A stretch of DNA of 64,000 bases. It comes from Hyaloscypha bicolor E. Taxonomy: Eukaryota > Ascomycota > Leotiomycetes > Helotiales > Hyaloscyphaceae. This document shows positions 43,905 to 56,418 of this stretch, one piece after another; position 1 is the first letter of the stretch; each line of letters opens with the position of its first letter. The stretch spans positions 5,247,952 to 5,311,951 of the forward strand of contig NW_020194684.1 in assembly GCF_002865645.1 (NCBI RefSeq). The letters are read 5' to 3'. The notes beneath the pieces are model-generated. The model did not search any database and was not told the origin of the DNA. It saw only the letters and a program-made list of their open reading frames with translations. The position numbers and the translations under genes are program-made.

Positions 43905-46900
43905 CGTGGCAAGTTTCGAGAGGGGTGCCGAAGAGTGTGATGAGCGAGAGATGGGTTTGAACGTGTGTTGATTGAAGAGGCTGATAGAGTGAAGTCTCGC
44001 GGAAGCGCCAGTTATGACGACTCGACAGGCCAGGCACCCAGAAAGTCTCGGCTCGGCGATAAGATTTTCCGCCAGGTTTCCTCAACTACATCTGACAATC
44101 TCCTTTTCAATTCAACCCTCTATCAGCAAGCCAAATATTAGGAGTCATGCACATACAGGCAATATGATATCCAAGGCCATTGAAACATGATGATTTAGAG
44201 AATTGAAGTAGATCCGCTTCGATCACCTAGGAGACCCGACCGAAACCCAATGTCCTAATAGTTGTACAGCACTCTCCTCATTCAAAAGCACTATTATTTT
44301 CTTGGTAAGGATTATCAGTTTTCATTCGAGTCTTGGGACCCTTGCTACTATATTGTCTAGGTTTCTCTTAATTTCTTCTTTTTATGTCGATAATATCCTG
44401 GTTTTTCGAAAACATCTCAATAGACGTTCGAGACTGGCCATGACATGGCCAACGGAACAAACCAAACCATCTCGAATTGTTGTAAAATTGTTTTCTCAAT
44501 GTCTATGTATCAAAGACTAGCACCAAGTTGCTGCTTAGTGGCAACCAGGAGCGGGGAGCTCTAGGTTCTGGTACCATAAGTCATCCAATGCACCACGTGA
44601 ACAGCTCAACACATGATCCCTTCTCGTCGTTCAAGGCTGATAAATCGAGAGAAGGCCAATCTACTCGCTGTTTCGCGGAATGCTTAGCATATGGCACGCC
44701 GCAATCAAGTTTGGATTGTTCCCACAGACAAACGTGGGCGGTGCATTCCTGCATCTCTTCCGATTAAACACCGAATATTTGCAGGAGCCCGGGAATAACT
44801 CATTATGTTAAAATTCGTTATTTTAAGAAACTATGAACATATGGAACTCCAATCAAAACCTTATGTAGGTTTGGTACAACCAATGCAAAGGAGGATCTGG
44901 ATAACCCGGCTTGGTTGTCTAAACTTGCCCGCCAGCAATCCTTCTAGACAAGATTAACCCTATTCAAGAGCAGTAAAATCTAGGCTACTGATGCCAACGT
45001 CGCAAATATCTTTGTGTTTTAGTACTGGTTCCAACTACGGGAGCATTGTGGTGGGCTCGGGATACAGCTTCCACATATCTCTCTCGTCAAAACACTATCT
45101 CAACGCATGCGAAAAGTGAGACTAAGTTTAGCCATGCTACCCAGTGTATCGAGTTTTGCCATGTGGAAGTCTGAAGGATGACCAGGGAAGGCAGCGAGCC
45201 GACTTGCTACCAAGCTTTACACATATAATTGCAACAATGCAGCCCCGCTGGCTCCTCGCGAGATCTTGCTGCAAGTAACCCCAGGTTGAAAACATTTCCA
45301 TCGAGTTCCCGCAGCCATATAGCCTCATACAACATAAAAAGGCTCGAGCCAAATCTTAGATCCAAACAAGTTGCATCGGAAATCTGTAACCGGCTGAATT
45401 TCCCCAGTCGAAGACGGGTCGAACGGCACCAAAGATTCAAAAGTTCCAACGGCACGTGAAGAGTGGAATACATATACTTTTTTTTACCCAAAAAAATCCC
45501 AGTTTATTGTCCTTCTTAGCTGCGTAAGCGACATGTAAGACACAACTATATACAACGATGCGACTTCACGGTAAAATCGTATATAGCCCTCCTCCCTTAT
45601 ATAGATGTGCCTTCCTTGTATAGTGACCAAAACGACCCCCATTTGGGTACACTCTCCGCCGGGTGCACTACTCCTGGTATATACTCCAGAGCTAAGGAAA
45701 AATGTGAAAACCTTAGCTAGCCAGTTCCTATACTCAGCAACTGAAAACTGCTCGGGGAGGTTCCATCCGTGGCTTGTGCCAAACACAGTTTCCTCTTCCG
45801 GTCCCCTTTACTCCCTTCGGAATACGTATACATACTACTTACTATCAGATCAATCAAGCTTTGCCATCATCATGCACCCACGAGGCCGATCTGCGTCCAC
45901 TTTGACAGAAAGCTTGTCTTGTCGGGAGATCTGCAGAAGTGGAGCTGTCGAAAGTTTCGTGTTCTGTGGTTGCTGATCAAGAACTCGTCCGTGCTGAAAC
46001 CAAGGGGCCGGATTTTCCTCAACCGACGCACACACATGGCTTCGCCCGTTGCCCATCGCCCATCGCCCATCGGGACCTTTCCAGGCCGCCGTTGCTAGTT
46101 TATTTGACATGACTCTTGCAGAATAGAGTATTCGGAGCATTCCAGTCTTTTGAAGGAATGCGGATATTGATTTGATTGGGAGCAGTAGACTTCCAAATGC
46201 ACCAGGATATTTTTATCCCTCCTCAACGGCAGGATGCTTCTCGCTTAGGGCCACAGGCGGACAGCCGCACCTTAATCCAGCCGCTCGCTGAGATTGGGGA
46301 TGTTTTGAAACAAAGCTCTTTGGGCGGTGGGTGGCGGGCGGCCACGAGAGGACCGTCTCTGCGGGCTGGGCGCCAGATTTGGATACAGCGGCTTGTGAGG
46401 TCGCAATTTAGGGAAAATAATGTCGGGTGGAGATCTTGTGCCCCAAGCGTCTATCTGCAACAGGCATCCCCAGGATGATGTTCATCAACAACGCTTGGGG
46501 ATCAGGGGTTTCCCAGGGCTTTACAGAGTACGAGTTAGCGAAAAGCTTGGTACTTCCATACTTTCTTACAGGAGGGGGACGCCCTGCTCGCTCATGCCAA
46601 CCGCGGACTGCCGCCACGGCAATCACCCAGAGAACTAATCAGCCGGCTCTCACTCTCAATGCATGTAGCACGCAGCCTTTGCGAAGCCATTGCAATCGAT
46701 CTCAGCATCAGAGTTCGAAGTACGCGCAGCTCATGCTGAGGGCGAGAGCTGCACGAGGTGCAGGAACTTTGTTCGATGGCCATGACCTGAAGGCGCTTCG
46801 CCGTCAGCACTACTTGCGCCGTTTGTTTGCGGATTGACAGAGGAAACTCGTTGTCTGGATGGGACTTGAAACAACAAACAACAGACGTGGTTGATACGGC

Positions 46901-47424
46901 ACAGCCCAACCCGTGCTCGCATCGGTCGAAACATCCATCAAATACCCATGTACCTTCATACCTGGCTACCTGCCGGACAGCAATCCACCGGAAGGGGGAG
47001 CGGTTGGACTTAGTTGCACCGTGCGGGAATGTGCTACACACGCTCCTGCATTCTCTCGAGGGGTGCTGGACAAGGAAAGGGCCTTTTGTCAGATTATCAG
47101 CTTCCTGAGTTTCCTTTAATATGTGTGACTGATCCGCCAGTGTTGTTGTTGAGTGAATGTTCATTGCTCCACATGGTTGCTAGTCGAATCTCCCAATTTA
47201 CTTGGAACAACTATCCTCCCCACAACACTCGTTTGGTAAAGAACGCAACTGGATTTAATCACCCGGCCTTCCCCAATCTCCATTCCTCATAAACATCAAC
47301 ATCTCGTGCAGGTGAGCATATTTGAGCACTTCATTCATTTTCTCTTTCCCCAGACCTGGTACTAACGGGATACAGTTGCCCTCACCTTTTCGACTACCAC
47401 CGAATTCAGAGATACCCGGCCAAC
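43905..47424. other. Gene-poor region
   Basis: About 3.5 kb without a supportable gene. Long frames in 46420-47164 on both strands (including 190 codons on minus, 46592-47164) overlap each other and show no domain. A GCCCATC triplet repeat is at about 46057-46075. TTCC/CCTC-rich DNA near 47320-47420 is the SOD promoter and leader. Confidence 0.4.
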
Positions 47425-48280
47425 ATGCGTTCCGCAACCATTCTCTCGGCCTTGATGGCCGCTCTCCTTGGACTTGTTCCAGCCCAATCCACAGATGTCC
47501 CAGTTACGGGAATTCTTGGCAACGCTTCCATTGTCGAGAACAACCCCCCAGGAATTATCTACACTGCTACCTTCCCCACCACCCAGTTCTTCAACCCCAA
47601 TGATCCCCGTGGCAACGTCAAGGGCTCAGTCTCTGCTGTCGCCAACAGCAATGGCATCGGTGTCGCTTTCAGCGTGGACTTCAGCAACTTCCCTACCAGC
47701 GGTGGCCCGTTCGGTAGGTGACTCCAAAGATATAAGTGCATTGATTCACGCTAACGATTTGCCAGTTTACCACCTCCACGCATTCCCAGTCAGTGCTGAT
47801 GGGAACTGCACGAACACCCAGGCCCATCTTGACCCATATGAGCGTGGCGAGGTAAGCAAATTCACCGCGATATCAAACGGAGTAGCGCTAACAGCAGATT
47901 TCCAGACACCTACCTGTGACAGCAAACTCCCCCAGACCTGCCAAGTTGGTGACCTCTCTGGAAAGCACGGCAAGATCAATACCACCGAAGTTGGCGATCA
48001 TTACACCGCGAACTACGTTGACAACTACCCATCCACCTTCCCTGGCATTGGCTCCTTCTTCGGGAACCGATCCCTCGTCATCCACTTTGCGAACAAGACC
48101 CGGATCACCTGCGCAAACTTCACTATGGCAGGCAAATCTGTGGGGGGCACCGGTCAGAATGCAACCTATACAGCTAGTCCAACAACTAGTGCACCAGCGC
48201 AATTTACTGGCGATGGAACTCGCAATGCGGTTTCGATGCTAACTCTATTGACAATTACAGGCCTGGCCTTTTTCTGGTGA
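47425..48280 (+). CDS. Secreted GPI-type Cu-only superoxide dismutase-like protein, 3 exons
   Basis: Cell-surface superoxide dismutase-like protein of the fungal Cu-only group (Candida SOD4/5/6 relatives), which removes superoxide outside the cell. Exons 47425-47713, 47766-47851 and 47906-48280 give 249 residues. A signal peptide (MRSATILSALMAALLGLVPA) leads the protein. Copper-site histidines are visible in VYHLHAFPV (H-x-H), AHLDPYERG and LVIHFANKTR. GDLSGKHGKI and the Cys residues of CTNTQ, PTCDSKLPQTC and ITCANF belong to the same fold. The electrostatic-loop and zinc ligands of Cu/Zn SOD are not apparent, as expected for the Cu-only class. The end is Ser/Thr-rich, then hydrophobic (VSMLTLLTITGLAFFW), a typical GPI signal. 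N-glycosylation sequons are frequent. Confidence 0.87.
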
Positions 48281-49970
48281 GGGATCGACATAATATGGGG
48301 AGGCAATACAGGGCAGATATGGGGATGTTGAGGATGAATTAATGATATTGGGGAGGATGAGTGGACGACGTCAGTATAAAATGGGTGGTTATTGATGCAT
48401 GCAAGGAGAGACATTGTAATTCTAGATGATACACGGGCGCGAAGATACCAAGAATCGAACGAAGAGACTTTCAAATTTCAATCAAGGCTCTACTGAACCA
48501 AATGTTGCGTGTCATGAAGCTCTCTTTCTAAATTTCTTGGAGTTGGATAAACTCAGCGGTAAACTTCCCCCTGAATCTCAAATCGCAACACCAATTTCCA
48601 GCGTCATCAACATCTTTACTCAGTATTGCCCAACGGCCAGCAATCCCGACGCAGCGTATCGCCATCATATTCTACGGCAATTACACGAAGCCAAACATCC
48701 GAATGGTCAAGAAACAAATCCCACCATGACATCAGCGATTCCATCACCAATAGCAGCCACTCTTAAGATTGCAACGGCCCCGAAGTCGTGACCCCGGACC
48801 TCGCATCCAGACCGTGCACTCTCAGCTCCATGGTTTCAAAATGCCAAGACTCTGACAGTCGCCCCTTGGGCTTCTCAGAATCTGTTTCAGCGGTACTTGT
48901 GAGGAACCCTCGGCTTGGCAAGGAGGGGCCTGCCTGGGGTTTCACATCTCGCGTATTTGAAGATTGGGGGGTCTGTGGGGGCTGGATATCACATGATGGA
49001 GAGGTATCTTGCTCAAAAGATTATCTTTGAGGCTCCTCGGGTACTGGGAATCCGAGGAAGTTCGTTATCTGCGAGTGGTGAGGGTATCTTGTGCCGGTTT
49101 CGATGCTGTCTTGCGTCACGCGGGGGGAAAGAGTTGTTTGGTACGGGCAGCTTGAGAAATAATCTTATCTTTGTTATCTTGTAGCTTTAAATTCACTGCT
49201 TCTTGAAGGAGGATTACTTCAATATATTGAGAGGATTTTGTTGTAAGATTGAAGTCTCGACTTGGTTAACATGAGGGGGTATGGCTGCTGTCCGGGTAGA
49301 GAACGTGAGGATGCGGAAACCCCTCCGTAAGCCTTGCAACGATGATCCTCGAAGTAGGGATATACTATATTACATAATTACATAACTACGATCCAAATTA
49401 CGTGTTCCCGACTATCCCCGGAAATAATTACGGGTGGGTTCAATATTCGCCCACATTCTCATGCACGCTTCACACCAGTAAAGGCACGCAATCAAGGGTC
49501 TATAGCGAATCACAGCTCTCAAAAGCACCTGATATTTCCTAATTTGGGGATATTAAGGAAGTTTCAGTGTGGCGTTGCCAAAGGTCCCACTGGTAATCAT
49601 TCAAGGGGTGGGATTTATCCCTACCTCGAATAGAGATACGAAGTACCCGAACATACCCGAACATTGACCTCGCCTACTGAGACAGAATCCGGTCAAGGCT
49701 CCTCGGTCCAGTGCTGCTCTAAAATACTCTTGCCGTCGCTCTCTCCCACAACTCAACCACCTCCTTTCCCTCTTACCTCCTGAGAGACACAAAAAGCGAG
49801 AGTCATTTGCAATGTCCCAAGTCAAGCCAGGCATTTCAAATACTTCCTCTCTGAATGTACACGAACGATATTGTGCAATCAAAGTCTACTCCCATTAGAT
49901 ATCTGAGACGTTCCAGACTTTAGGTCCTGCCTCCAAATAAATGTCCAATTTTGACCTGGGACATTGAAAA
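48281..49970. other. Intergenic region
   Basis: About 1.7 kb with no supportable gene. Frames at 48426-48791, 48788-49030 and 49601-49882 lack domains. The AT-rich segment 49190-49430 is probably untranscribed spacer. Confidence 0.4.
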
Positions 49971-50228
49971 TTAGTGCCGCTTTTTCTGTGAACCGCGAAC
50001 CCGCTCAAATTTTCCCGAAATCGGCGCCTCATCAAAAATCTCCCGACCTGCCTCGGTGCCCTGACCAATAGCCAACATCTCCGCAAACCCCACAATCCGC
50101 TTATGGTTATTGGCCATGCTGGGACGCGCATCAATGATTCCTCGGGGCTGAATCCACAACGGGGAAGACTTGCAGTGGATTCCAGCAGCAAATCGGACAA
50201 ACCTCTCTGCCTCCTTTGCGGCTGACAT
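49971..50228 (-). CDS. Small hypothetical protein (85 aa)
   Basis: Single frame with an ATG start (MSAAKEAERFVRFAAG), ending RVRGSQKKRH. The composition is protein-like, mixed hydrophobic and charged (for example RIVGFAEMLAIGQGTEAG). I recognise no family, signal peptide or membrane helix. It could equally be a fragment of a longer decayed gene. Evidence is limited to the frame and composition. Confidence 0.3.
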   Translation of the reverse strand: MSAAKEAERFVRFAAGIHCKSSPLWIQPRGIIDARPSMANNHKRIVGFAEMLAIGQGTEAGREIFDEAPISGKFERVRGSQKKRH

Positions 50229-50508
50229 TAGCGGCAGACTCTGGCTCGTGTTTGTCAGAAATGTGGATGTCCAGTGACATACAGAAGTTTGTGATTTTAG
50301 TGGATCCTCAAAGTGTGGCCGGAGAATTAGTGTGCTTCTTTGCAGCGGGATGTATATGTACGGAGGTGGGGCATTTCTTGGATCTTAAGGAGTTTCCATC
50401 CCATGTTTCCCCTGATATTTATGCCTTTGTCATCTCTCATGCTATCGTTGTTGCTGGAACCAAGGACTGAGAGGGTAGAGGCTGCCAGGCTGCTCGGACG
50501 TTGTTGTG

Positions 50509-51899
50509 ATGGCTGTTGACAGAGGCCCTGAGCTAAGTCAGTTTCCGGAAACCGGTTCCCTTAGGATAAAACTGATATTGCGGTAGCTGCTGTGGCTGGA
50601 CTGTTCCTAGGGTTAGCATATCTGTTTGTCTCCTTAAGGGTCTACGTCAGGGCTTTCTTGAGCAAAAGTTGGGGAACTGATGACTATCTTCTTCTCATAT
50701 CTCTGGTATAGCTCATACTTCCCTCAACCGGCTTATGTTTTCACTAATCTAATATCTATCATCAAGGGCTTCTTTACCACATACATTGCATGCTCGTTAT
50801 CCGGAATCCACTATGGAACAGGACGCCACCTCAAAGACATTTCTCCTGAGGACATACCTAAAGCACTCTACTTCTGGTGGCTCTACGACCTTCTCTACGC
50901 TATAACAACAGCATCCATCCGCCTCTCCATCGCCCTCTTCCTCCTTCGCATATGCATCAACCCAAGTCAACGTTGGGTCATCTATGGTACCTTAACGATG
51001 GTTTTCTCTTTCTCAATCTTCTACTTCTTCCTCGCGCTCTTTCAATGCAAGCCAGTCAGCTTCTTCTGGCGTCAGTATGCGGGATTGAAGGGGAGCTGTA
51101 TCAACCAGGCCGTTGTCCCAAATGCAGCCATCGCCCACTCGGTAGTCTCCTTTACCGCAGATTGGATTCTGGGCCTGTTGCCCGTTGTCTTGCTGTGGCA
51201 CTTGAAGATGAACACTAGGACAAAGGTCTCCGTTGCAGGACTCCTTTCTCTAGGACTACTGTAAGCAACCCCTTTCCTCCAACTTCGTATACTGACGATG
51301 AGCAGTGCAGGCATCGCAGCCATGATTCGCATCCCCTACATCAAAGTCCTAGGAATACCCGATGACTTCCTCTTCGCAACAGTGTACCACTCCCCTTCCC
51401 CCTTGCCCCATTTGAAATCTTACTGACCCATTTCAGAGATGTAGCAATCTGGTCTACAGTGGAACCAGGCCTCGGCTTCGTCGCTGCAGGCGGCGCAACT
51501 CTCCGCCCATTATTCCGCTCCTTCTACAACCTCTCCTCCAACCGTCACTCTATCACACACCCCTACCTCCCTCCCATTGCCCACTCTCGATCAAAATCTC
51601 ATCAATCGTCGCGGAGCTTAGGGCACGAGAGTATTAGGTTAAGGAACGATGTTGTGGATCCGAGGGGGACAGTGACGAGTGTCAGGAGTCCGTTTGCGGA
51701 CTCTTTTGAGGTTGGGGGTGAGGCGTGGATTAGTCTTAGGGGTGGGGCTAGCGCTAGAGAGGGAAAAGACATGGGAGGTATCAAGGTCCATAAGACGGTG
51801 GAGATAAGCAGCGTTCAGGAGAGTGATGAGGAGGGAGTTGCTGGGTTGGGAAGTCCTGGTGGGAGTGGGATGGGGAAGCCTGAAAGGGATTTGGTCTGA
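50509..51899 (+). CDS. Fungal rhodopsin-fold integral membrane protein (PTH11-related group), 5 exons
   Basis: Seven-helix membrane protein of the large fungal rhodopsin-domain family related to PTH11. Exons 50565-50705, 50767-51260, 51306-51383 and 51437-51899 are well supported. A 6-bp first exon 50509-50514 (ATG GCT) with a GTTGAC donor is the simplest way to supply a start but is uncertain. The first helix ends in LRVYVRAFLSKSWGTDDYLLL, the usual K-x-x-G-x-D-D signature. Then come SLSGIHYGTGRHL (H-x-G-x-G-x-H), a helix after KALYFWWLYDLLYA, RLSIALFLLRI, AVVPNAAIAHSVVSFTADW, and DVAIWSTVEPGLGFVAAGGATLRPLF. The cytoplasmic tail is Ser/Arg- then Gly-rich. No CFEM domain precedes the first helix. 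The ligand is unknown. Confidence 0.8.
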
Positions 51900-52509
51900 T
51901 ATGGCGTTAGAGTAGGGGCTGGGTATTAATATTGGGATCCGGTAAGGAGTATGAGAAATCGGCTGGAGCTAGGGAGGGAAACCGGGTACGGTAGGACAGT
52001 TATGATGCCGGATGAGAAAGCAAATGGGCCCCTTTATAGATACCCCTTCGGGCATGAGTTTGAATCTGTTCTGAACTAGGCCCGCTCGACCCACTTTGAA
52101 TCGCGTGCTACTGGGACAATGACAATCTTGAAAACCAGAAGTCGGGGTACAACCAATATAAACGCAATCCGCCAGTTGATGTCTTCGCCATCTGTGCTTG
52201 TACTTTAAGGCACCCAACCACACATCACATTTATATAGCTCGAACCCAGGTCATCGGTATGAGTAGATGAATATAGCTAAGGCCCTAATAACAGGGCAGA
52301 GCGCCATTCGCGTTCGCGGGATATCATATGAAAAGCCAACTCACCCAACCCGAATCCACAAAACAATCCCTTGCAAACCCGTCCCAAACGTCTTCAACCT
52401 ATAACTCCAATCCAAAACGCCAAACCATATATAAACCCTTTCTCATAACAAACGAAAATTTTCTAAGGATAATAAAAGACTGAGTGAGTGATGATGATGA
52501 AGAGAAGTG
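51900..52509. other. Intergenic region between convergent genes
   Basis: 3' regions of the membrane protein (plus) and the Myb-like gene (minus). No gene or RNA seen; a TTCGA-type word near 52239 lacks the rest of a tRNA. Confidence 0.4.
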
Positions 52510-53328
52510 TCACCTCCACGTCCCATGAATCTTCGCCCGCCTACTACCCCTACTCCTCAACCCCACCTCCCCATTCCCCATCAAGCTCTTCCACCGCTTC
52601 CCCACACTCCCTCTATCCTTCCCTAAACTTCTCGCGCAGTCCTGCCAATCCGACTTCGTGAGCTTGAGTTTCTCCAACACGAGCTCGACAAGCAAGCGAT
52701 CCTCTTCCGTCGTCCATTCTCCTTCCTTCCCTCCATCCTGAGCCTCAGTTGAGCCTTCGACGCTCTGGAGAACATTCTCTTGCGACGCGGTGACCGTCTG
52801 TAGATGCAAGGTGTGGAAATCGGATCTCTCTAGTCCCAGCGGGAGGATCTCCGGCGCAAATCGTCGACGCTTAGGGGTGCTGGGTAAACCTTCCTTTTCT
52901 TCGTCTTCCTCTTGTTCGGACTCGGCGGAAGCTTCGGCAGTTTCTCGCGAGAGGTCGTCATCTACGGCTCTCCGTCGCTTGTTTATCCCCCTCGGCGGCG
53001 CGGCGCTGCGCTTGCTGATCTTCTTCCTCGGTGTCAGGTTCGAGGGTGTTTCTTCTCGACGTGCGCGCAGGCGCAGCTTGAAGGGTGAGGGGGCAAGGGC
53101 GTGCGTTGTTGGTGGGGAGGGGAGCTGGGTTGGAGCTGGAGGGGGCGAGAGCATGGATTGGAGGGCGCGGCAGGTGGAGTAGAGGTTTGTTATTGCTGGG
53201 TGGGTGGAGGATGGCGGTGGTGAGAGCGGTGGGGATGCGAAGAGGGTGGAGGCATGTTGGAAGCGGGTTTTGGAGGTTGATGGTGTTGGGAGGGTCGAGT
53301 CGCAGGTGAGGGCGGATGGGAGAAGCAT
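52510..53328 (-). CDS. Myb/SANT-like domain protein (272 aa), no introns
   Basis: Predicted nuclear protein. The first about 95 residues are Ser/Pro/Thr-rich and disordered. Basic blocks follow (RARREETPSNLTPRKK and INKRRRAV), probably nuclear signals, then an acidic run (SAESEQEEDEEKEG) and TPKRRR. A single C-terminal Myb/SANT repeat reads EWTTEEDRLLVELVLEKL, KSDWQDCARSLG and VGKRWKSLMG. Its three Trp residues are spaced as in Myb repeats, suggesting DNA or histone-tail binding. The 819-bp frame begins with a true ATG. The antisense strand is also open over much of the gene, but only this strand gives a domain. Confidence 0.78.
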   Translation of the reverse strand: MLLPSALTCDSTLPTPSTSKTRFQHASTLFASPPLSPPPSSTHPAITNLYSTCRALQSMLSPPPAPTQLPSPPTTHALAPSPFKLRLRARREETPSNLTPRKKISKRSAAPPRGINKRRRAVDDDLSRETAEASAESEQEEDEEKEGLPSTPKRRRFAPEILPLGLERSDFHTLHLQTVTASQENVLQSVEGSTEAQDGGKEGEWTTEEDRLLVELVLEKLKLTKSDWQDCARSLGKDRGSVGKRWKSLMGNGEVGLRSRGSRRAKIHGTWR

Positions 53329-55354
53329 TGTGAGGTTTGTGAGGTCTTATCGTGTGGTGTGGTTGTGGTGGAGCTCGAGGTTGACTGAGGATTGCGATGC
53401 GCCCGATGCGACGGCGAGGCGCAATTGATTTTTTGGCTGCGCAACAACACTTCGATGTCGACGAGGTTGATAGATGAATTGCTTTTGTCAAGGAGAATTG
53501 ATGGAGGTGGGGAGTACCCCTCTGCGACACCGTTGAGGTCTTGTATGAGTGCTTTTGGTAGGGCGGGATGCAGGTCCTGCTGTACGTCGATGGAAGAAGA
53601 AGAGAGGCCGTCTGCAACGGCGGGCGTGCGGTGCCAGTTAATAGCAGAGCTCCCAAGTCCTTAATGCTCCGAACCCCTGCCGGCAGCTTGGCCTCGTGAT
53701 GGGCGGGTGGGCAGACCAGGGACACCGAGAACGCCCTCACTGCAAGACCACGACCACTGCCTTACCTTACCTTGCCCTGCCTTGCCTTGCTTGATCTTAG
53801 CACTTCAGATGGATCTAGTGCACCATAGATTGGGCTACGAGATGGATGGGTGCTGCTCTACGCACTATTCAGTTCTTGGATCATCGAATGATATTATGTT
53901 GTCTCGCCTGAATCGCGGCAAGGGAGCTTCATCTCGACTCTCCTGGGGAGCTTGAGCCCAAGCAGCCAGCCTATCAACGCTCCCTCCCGTCTCCATGGTT
54001 CTCCGGGTCACCCTCCATGGCCCGCACGCTGGTCGACGGCTAGGGCTCGCTCGAGGGCCACGACTTGCATCTGAAATCATTCGTCTGAATCTGCCATAGA
54101 GGCTTTTGTCAACGTGCTAGCGGGTAGAGCTGCGGGAGAACACAGACTTCCACACTTGGGGCCACGAGCTGCCTCTTGGCCGCCCTCCTCGGCCGTTGAG
54201 ATTCTCGATGCACGAGCAGCAAGGCAGCGTCATATCCCACGCCTTCTGATCCTGCTCCGGGCACTTCCTGTACGCGCTTCTCGCATCCTGCCCAGTCCAG
54301 TGCCAATTGACTTTTCCCGCAAGCGACGGCCGCCCTCCTTGATTCCTTTCCTTGCGATGGGCAATATTGACCTCATCTCATGGAGCTCTCCCCCTCACCT
54401 GTGACGCAAAGGGGAGCTGTCTGAGGGGTCGATGGCTGACCGGAGCCTCGCCAATCAATATTCAGTGTGAAGCGTTTGAGCAATCTTATCGTCTTCCATG
54501 AGGTTATCCCCCATCCATGTCAGTACTGAGATGCACACGCGCAGGGCGGTGAGTGAGACCGCCCTCAATCCTGCGAGTCATCGAGGGCGCGTGCGTATGC
54601 TGGCTGGGTGAGAATGGCCGATCAGGAGGGGTTGATATTAAAATTGCAAGACGCGTGAAGTTCCTCTAGCGCGTTTTTTCGCGTTAAGTGGTTGCATTGC
54701 CCAATGAGCATGAGTGCCCGAGGTGGCGGAGATGTCATTGGGCGCACACGCCCTCGTCAAAAATCTGTGCAGATGCTGCTGCGTCGATGTCTTTGACTTT
54801 GACTCGTGCTGAAGGTTAATCAATCAGCTTGCTTTTTTGCTTCTCCCGCACTTGGTGCTTAAAATGCGGAGGAGGGGTGATCGAGGAGAAGATGTCTCAG
54901 TCATGTGATCGAGGCCAGTCTCATTGAACATCCCCCGCCAACCGCAGGAGGCCTATGGGTGGGACAAGGACCTAGCACGCGTTGTTTGAGACCCCTGGGG
55001 GTGTGGTTCTCGGCGAGTGTCTCCCGAATCTTGCTCGTAAAACCCAAAGAGGTGCCCACGAGGGCGACGGGAGACGATAGGTAGCCTAGACTTTACGATA
55101 ATACAGCGCCATGTCCTTATCCTGAGAGCTGTGCAGGCTGTGCAGGCTGTGCAAGAAATATGGGTTTGCATATGCAATGCAGAAGGGAAATTCAATGCTT
55201 AAAACCCTGTACATTTGATTAAAGACTTCGTCTGGAGTTACTCAAGGACGAAAATAATTCTTTGATGCTTTTATCCCACGGCACTTCCTCGATACCTTGT
55301 ACCGAATGGGAGTCTCCAGCTGAGCCGGCTCGCAGTTCCCACTGTCAGGAGAGA
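53329..55354. other. Intergenic region
   Basis: About 2 kb with no gene supported. Short tandem words are CCTTA/CCTTG at 53760-53790 and three copies of GCTGTGCAG at about 55128-55153. G+C-rich frames at 53865-54404 show no domain. Confidence 0.4.
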
Positions 55355-56418
55355 TCAAGCAGACTTCTTGAATAACAAAATTGCAGTTCCCGTGCCTCTC
55401 AGTATCCAGTCCTGTCCTCCCAATACTTCTTTCAGCTCCCGGATAAATACCTTCACGGCATCTTTATCTGTGTCAACCAACTCTGGATTCGCAGCTCTCC
55501 ATCTTGTGACCATGCTTGCGGTACTTAGGCCTTTGCTTTCTTCATCCAATGTTGTAAATGACCCCTCGCCAAAGAAATCAACACCGTTGCTCAACACTCC
55601 TTCTCGATCATAGTCATGCTTGACATATTCCGACTGCAGAAAGTCTTTGACAGGGGGAGTTACGTTCCACAGAAGGGGTAAGTTGTCATACATCTCCATC
55701 GAGAGACGGTTCCCCGGAAGCTCGTACGGTGCGAGAGTCTCTCTTTCGAAACGCAGGAGGACTTGCTGAACTTTTTCGTAGTTTGGAGTTGATGGATCTC
55801 CTAAACATCAGTGGATTGAATGACGTTATGGTAAAGGTTTGACTTACGAGCAAAAGAAGATGCTAATTGGAGGTCAGCTCTGCCACGAACTATGTTCAGG
55901 ATCCTGTACTAACCACAAGTCCAGAGAGCCACTGTGCCCCCTGGCTTGACCACCTTTGCTGCTTCAGCCCAAAATTTGGCCATATCAAACCAATGAGCCT
56001 GCTAATTCAGCAAATATTTGCAGTCTCCGGGGTCGCAACTTACGGCCATAGCAGCAGTCAGGAGATCCACAGAGCCTGGTTCCAATCCCTTGATCTGAGA
56101 TATCTCCTCTGCAGCAGCTACCACAAATTCAATGGCTTTTCTTGACTTGGTCTTGCCTCCCAACGCATTGGCTGCCTCAATCATCTGCGCCCCAGGATCC
56201 GCTCCAATTGTCTTGTCAAAGGACAGAGATAGGTCACGTGTAGCATTCCCTGGACCACATCCAACATCGAGAAGAAGGTCAAATTTGCCTCCTGTAGCAG
56301 TATGGTGATCAAGGACTTTATTGTATACGTTCTGAGAGTATGAAAGTCGAGATACGGAATAGAGCCTTGCCTCCTCAGCAGAGTAGGAGCGGAATGTTGG
56401 GTCTGTTACGGTTGCCAT
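55355..56418 (-). CDS. SAM-dependent methyltransferase (trans-aconitate methyltransferase-like), 4 exons
   Basis: Class I AdoMet-dependent methyltransferase, similar in layout to yeast TMT1. Exons, minus-strand order: 56418-56044, 56001-55914, 55862-55848 and 55800-55355, giving 307 residues. Motif I is LLLDVGCGPGNATRDL, followed by GADPGAQMIEAA (acidic end of strand 2) and VAAAEEISQI. The post-motif AMAQAHWFDMAKFWAEAA is typical of this group, as is VVKPGGTVALWTC. The third exon is only 15 bp and codes part of ASSFA. The C-terminal region (NLPLLWNVTPPVKDFLQSEY) probably shapes the substrate site. Start 56418 was chosen because upstream in-frame codons give an unusual N-terminus, while MATVTDPTFRSYSAEEA is typical. 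The methyl acceptor is not determined. Confidence 0.85.

Noticed and set aside
43435..44085. 217-codon minus-strand frame as one protein
   Set aside because: It only contains the V-ATPase subunit f exons with their introns read through; the spliced 88-residue product matches the family end to end.
46592..47164. 190-codon minus-strand frame with an ATG
   Set aside because: It has no recognisable domain and overlaps equally long plus-strand frames in the same stretch, which suggests chance openness.
52958..53740. 260-codon minus-strand frame overlapping the Myb-like gene
   Set aside because: It has no domain and overlaps the N-terminal part of the Myb-like gene in another frame; composition-driven.
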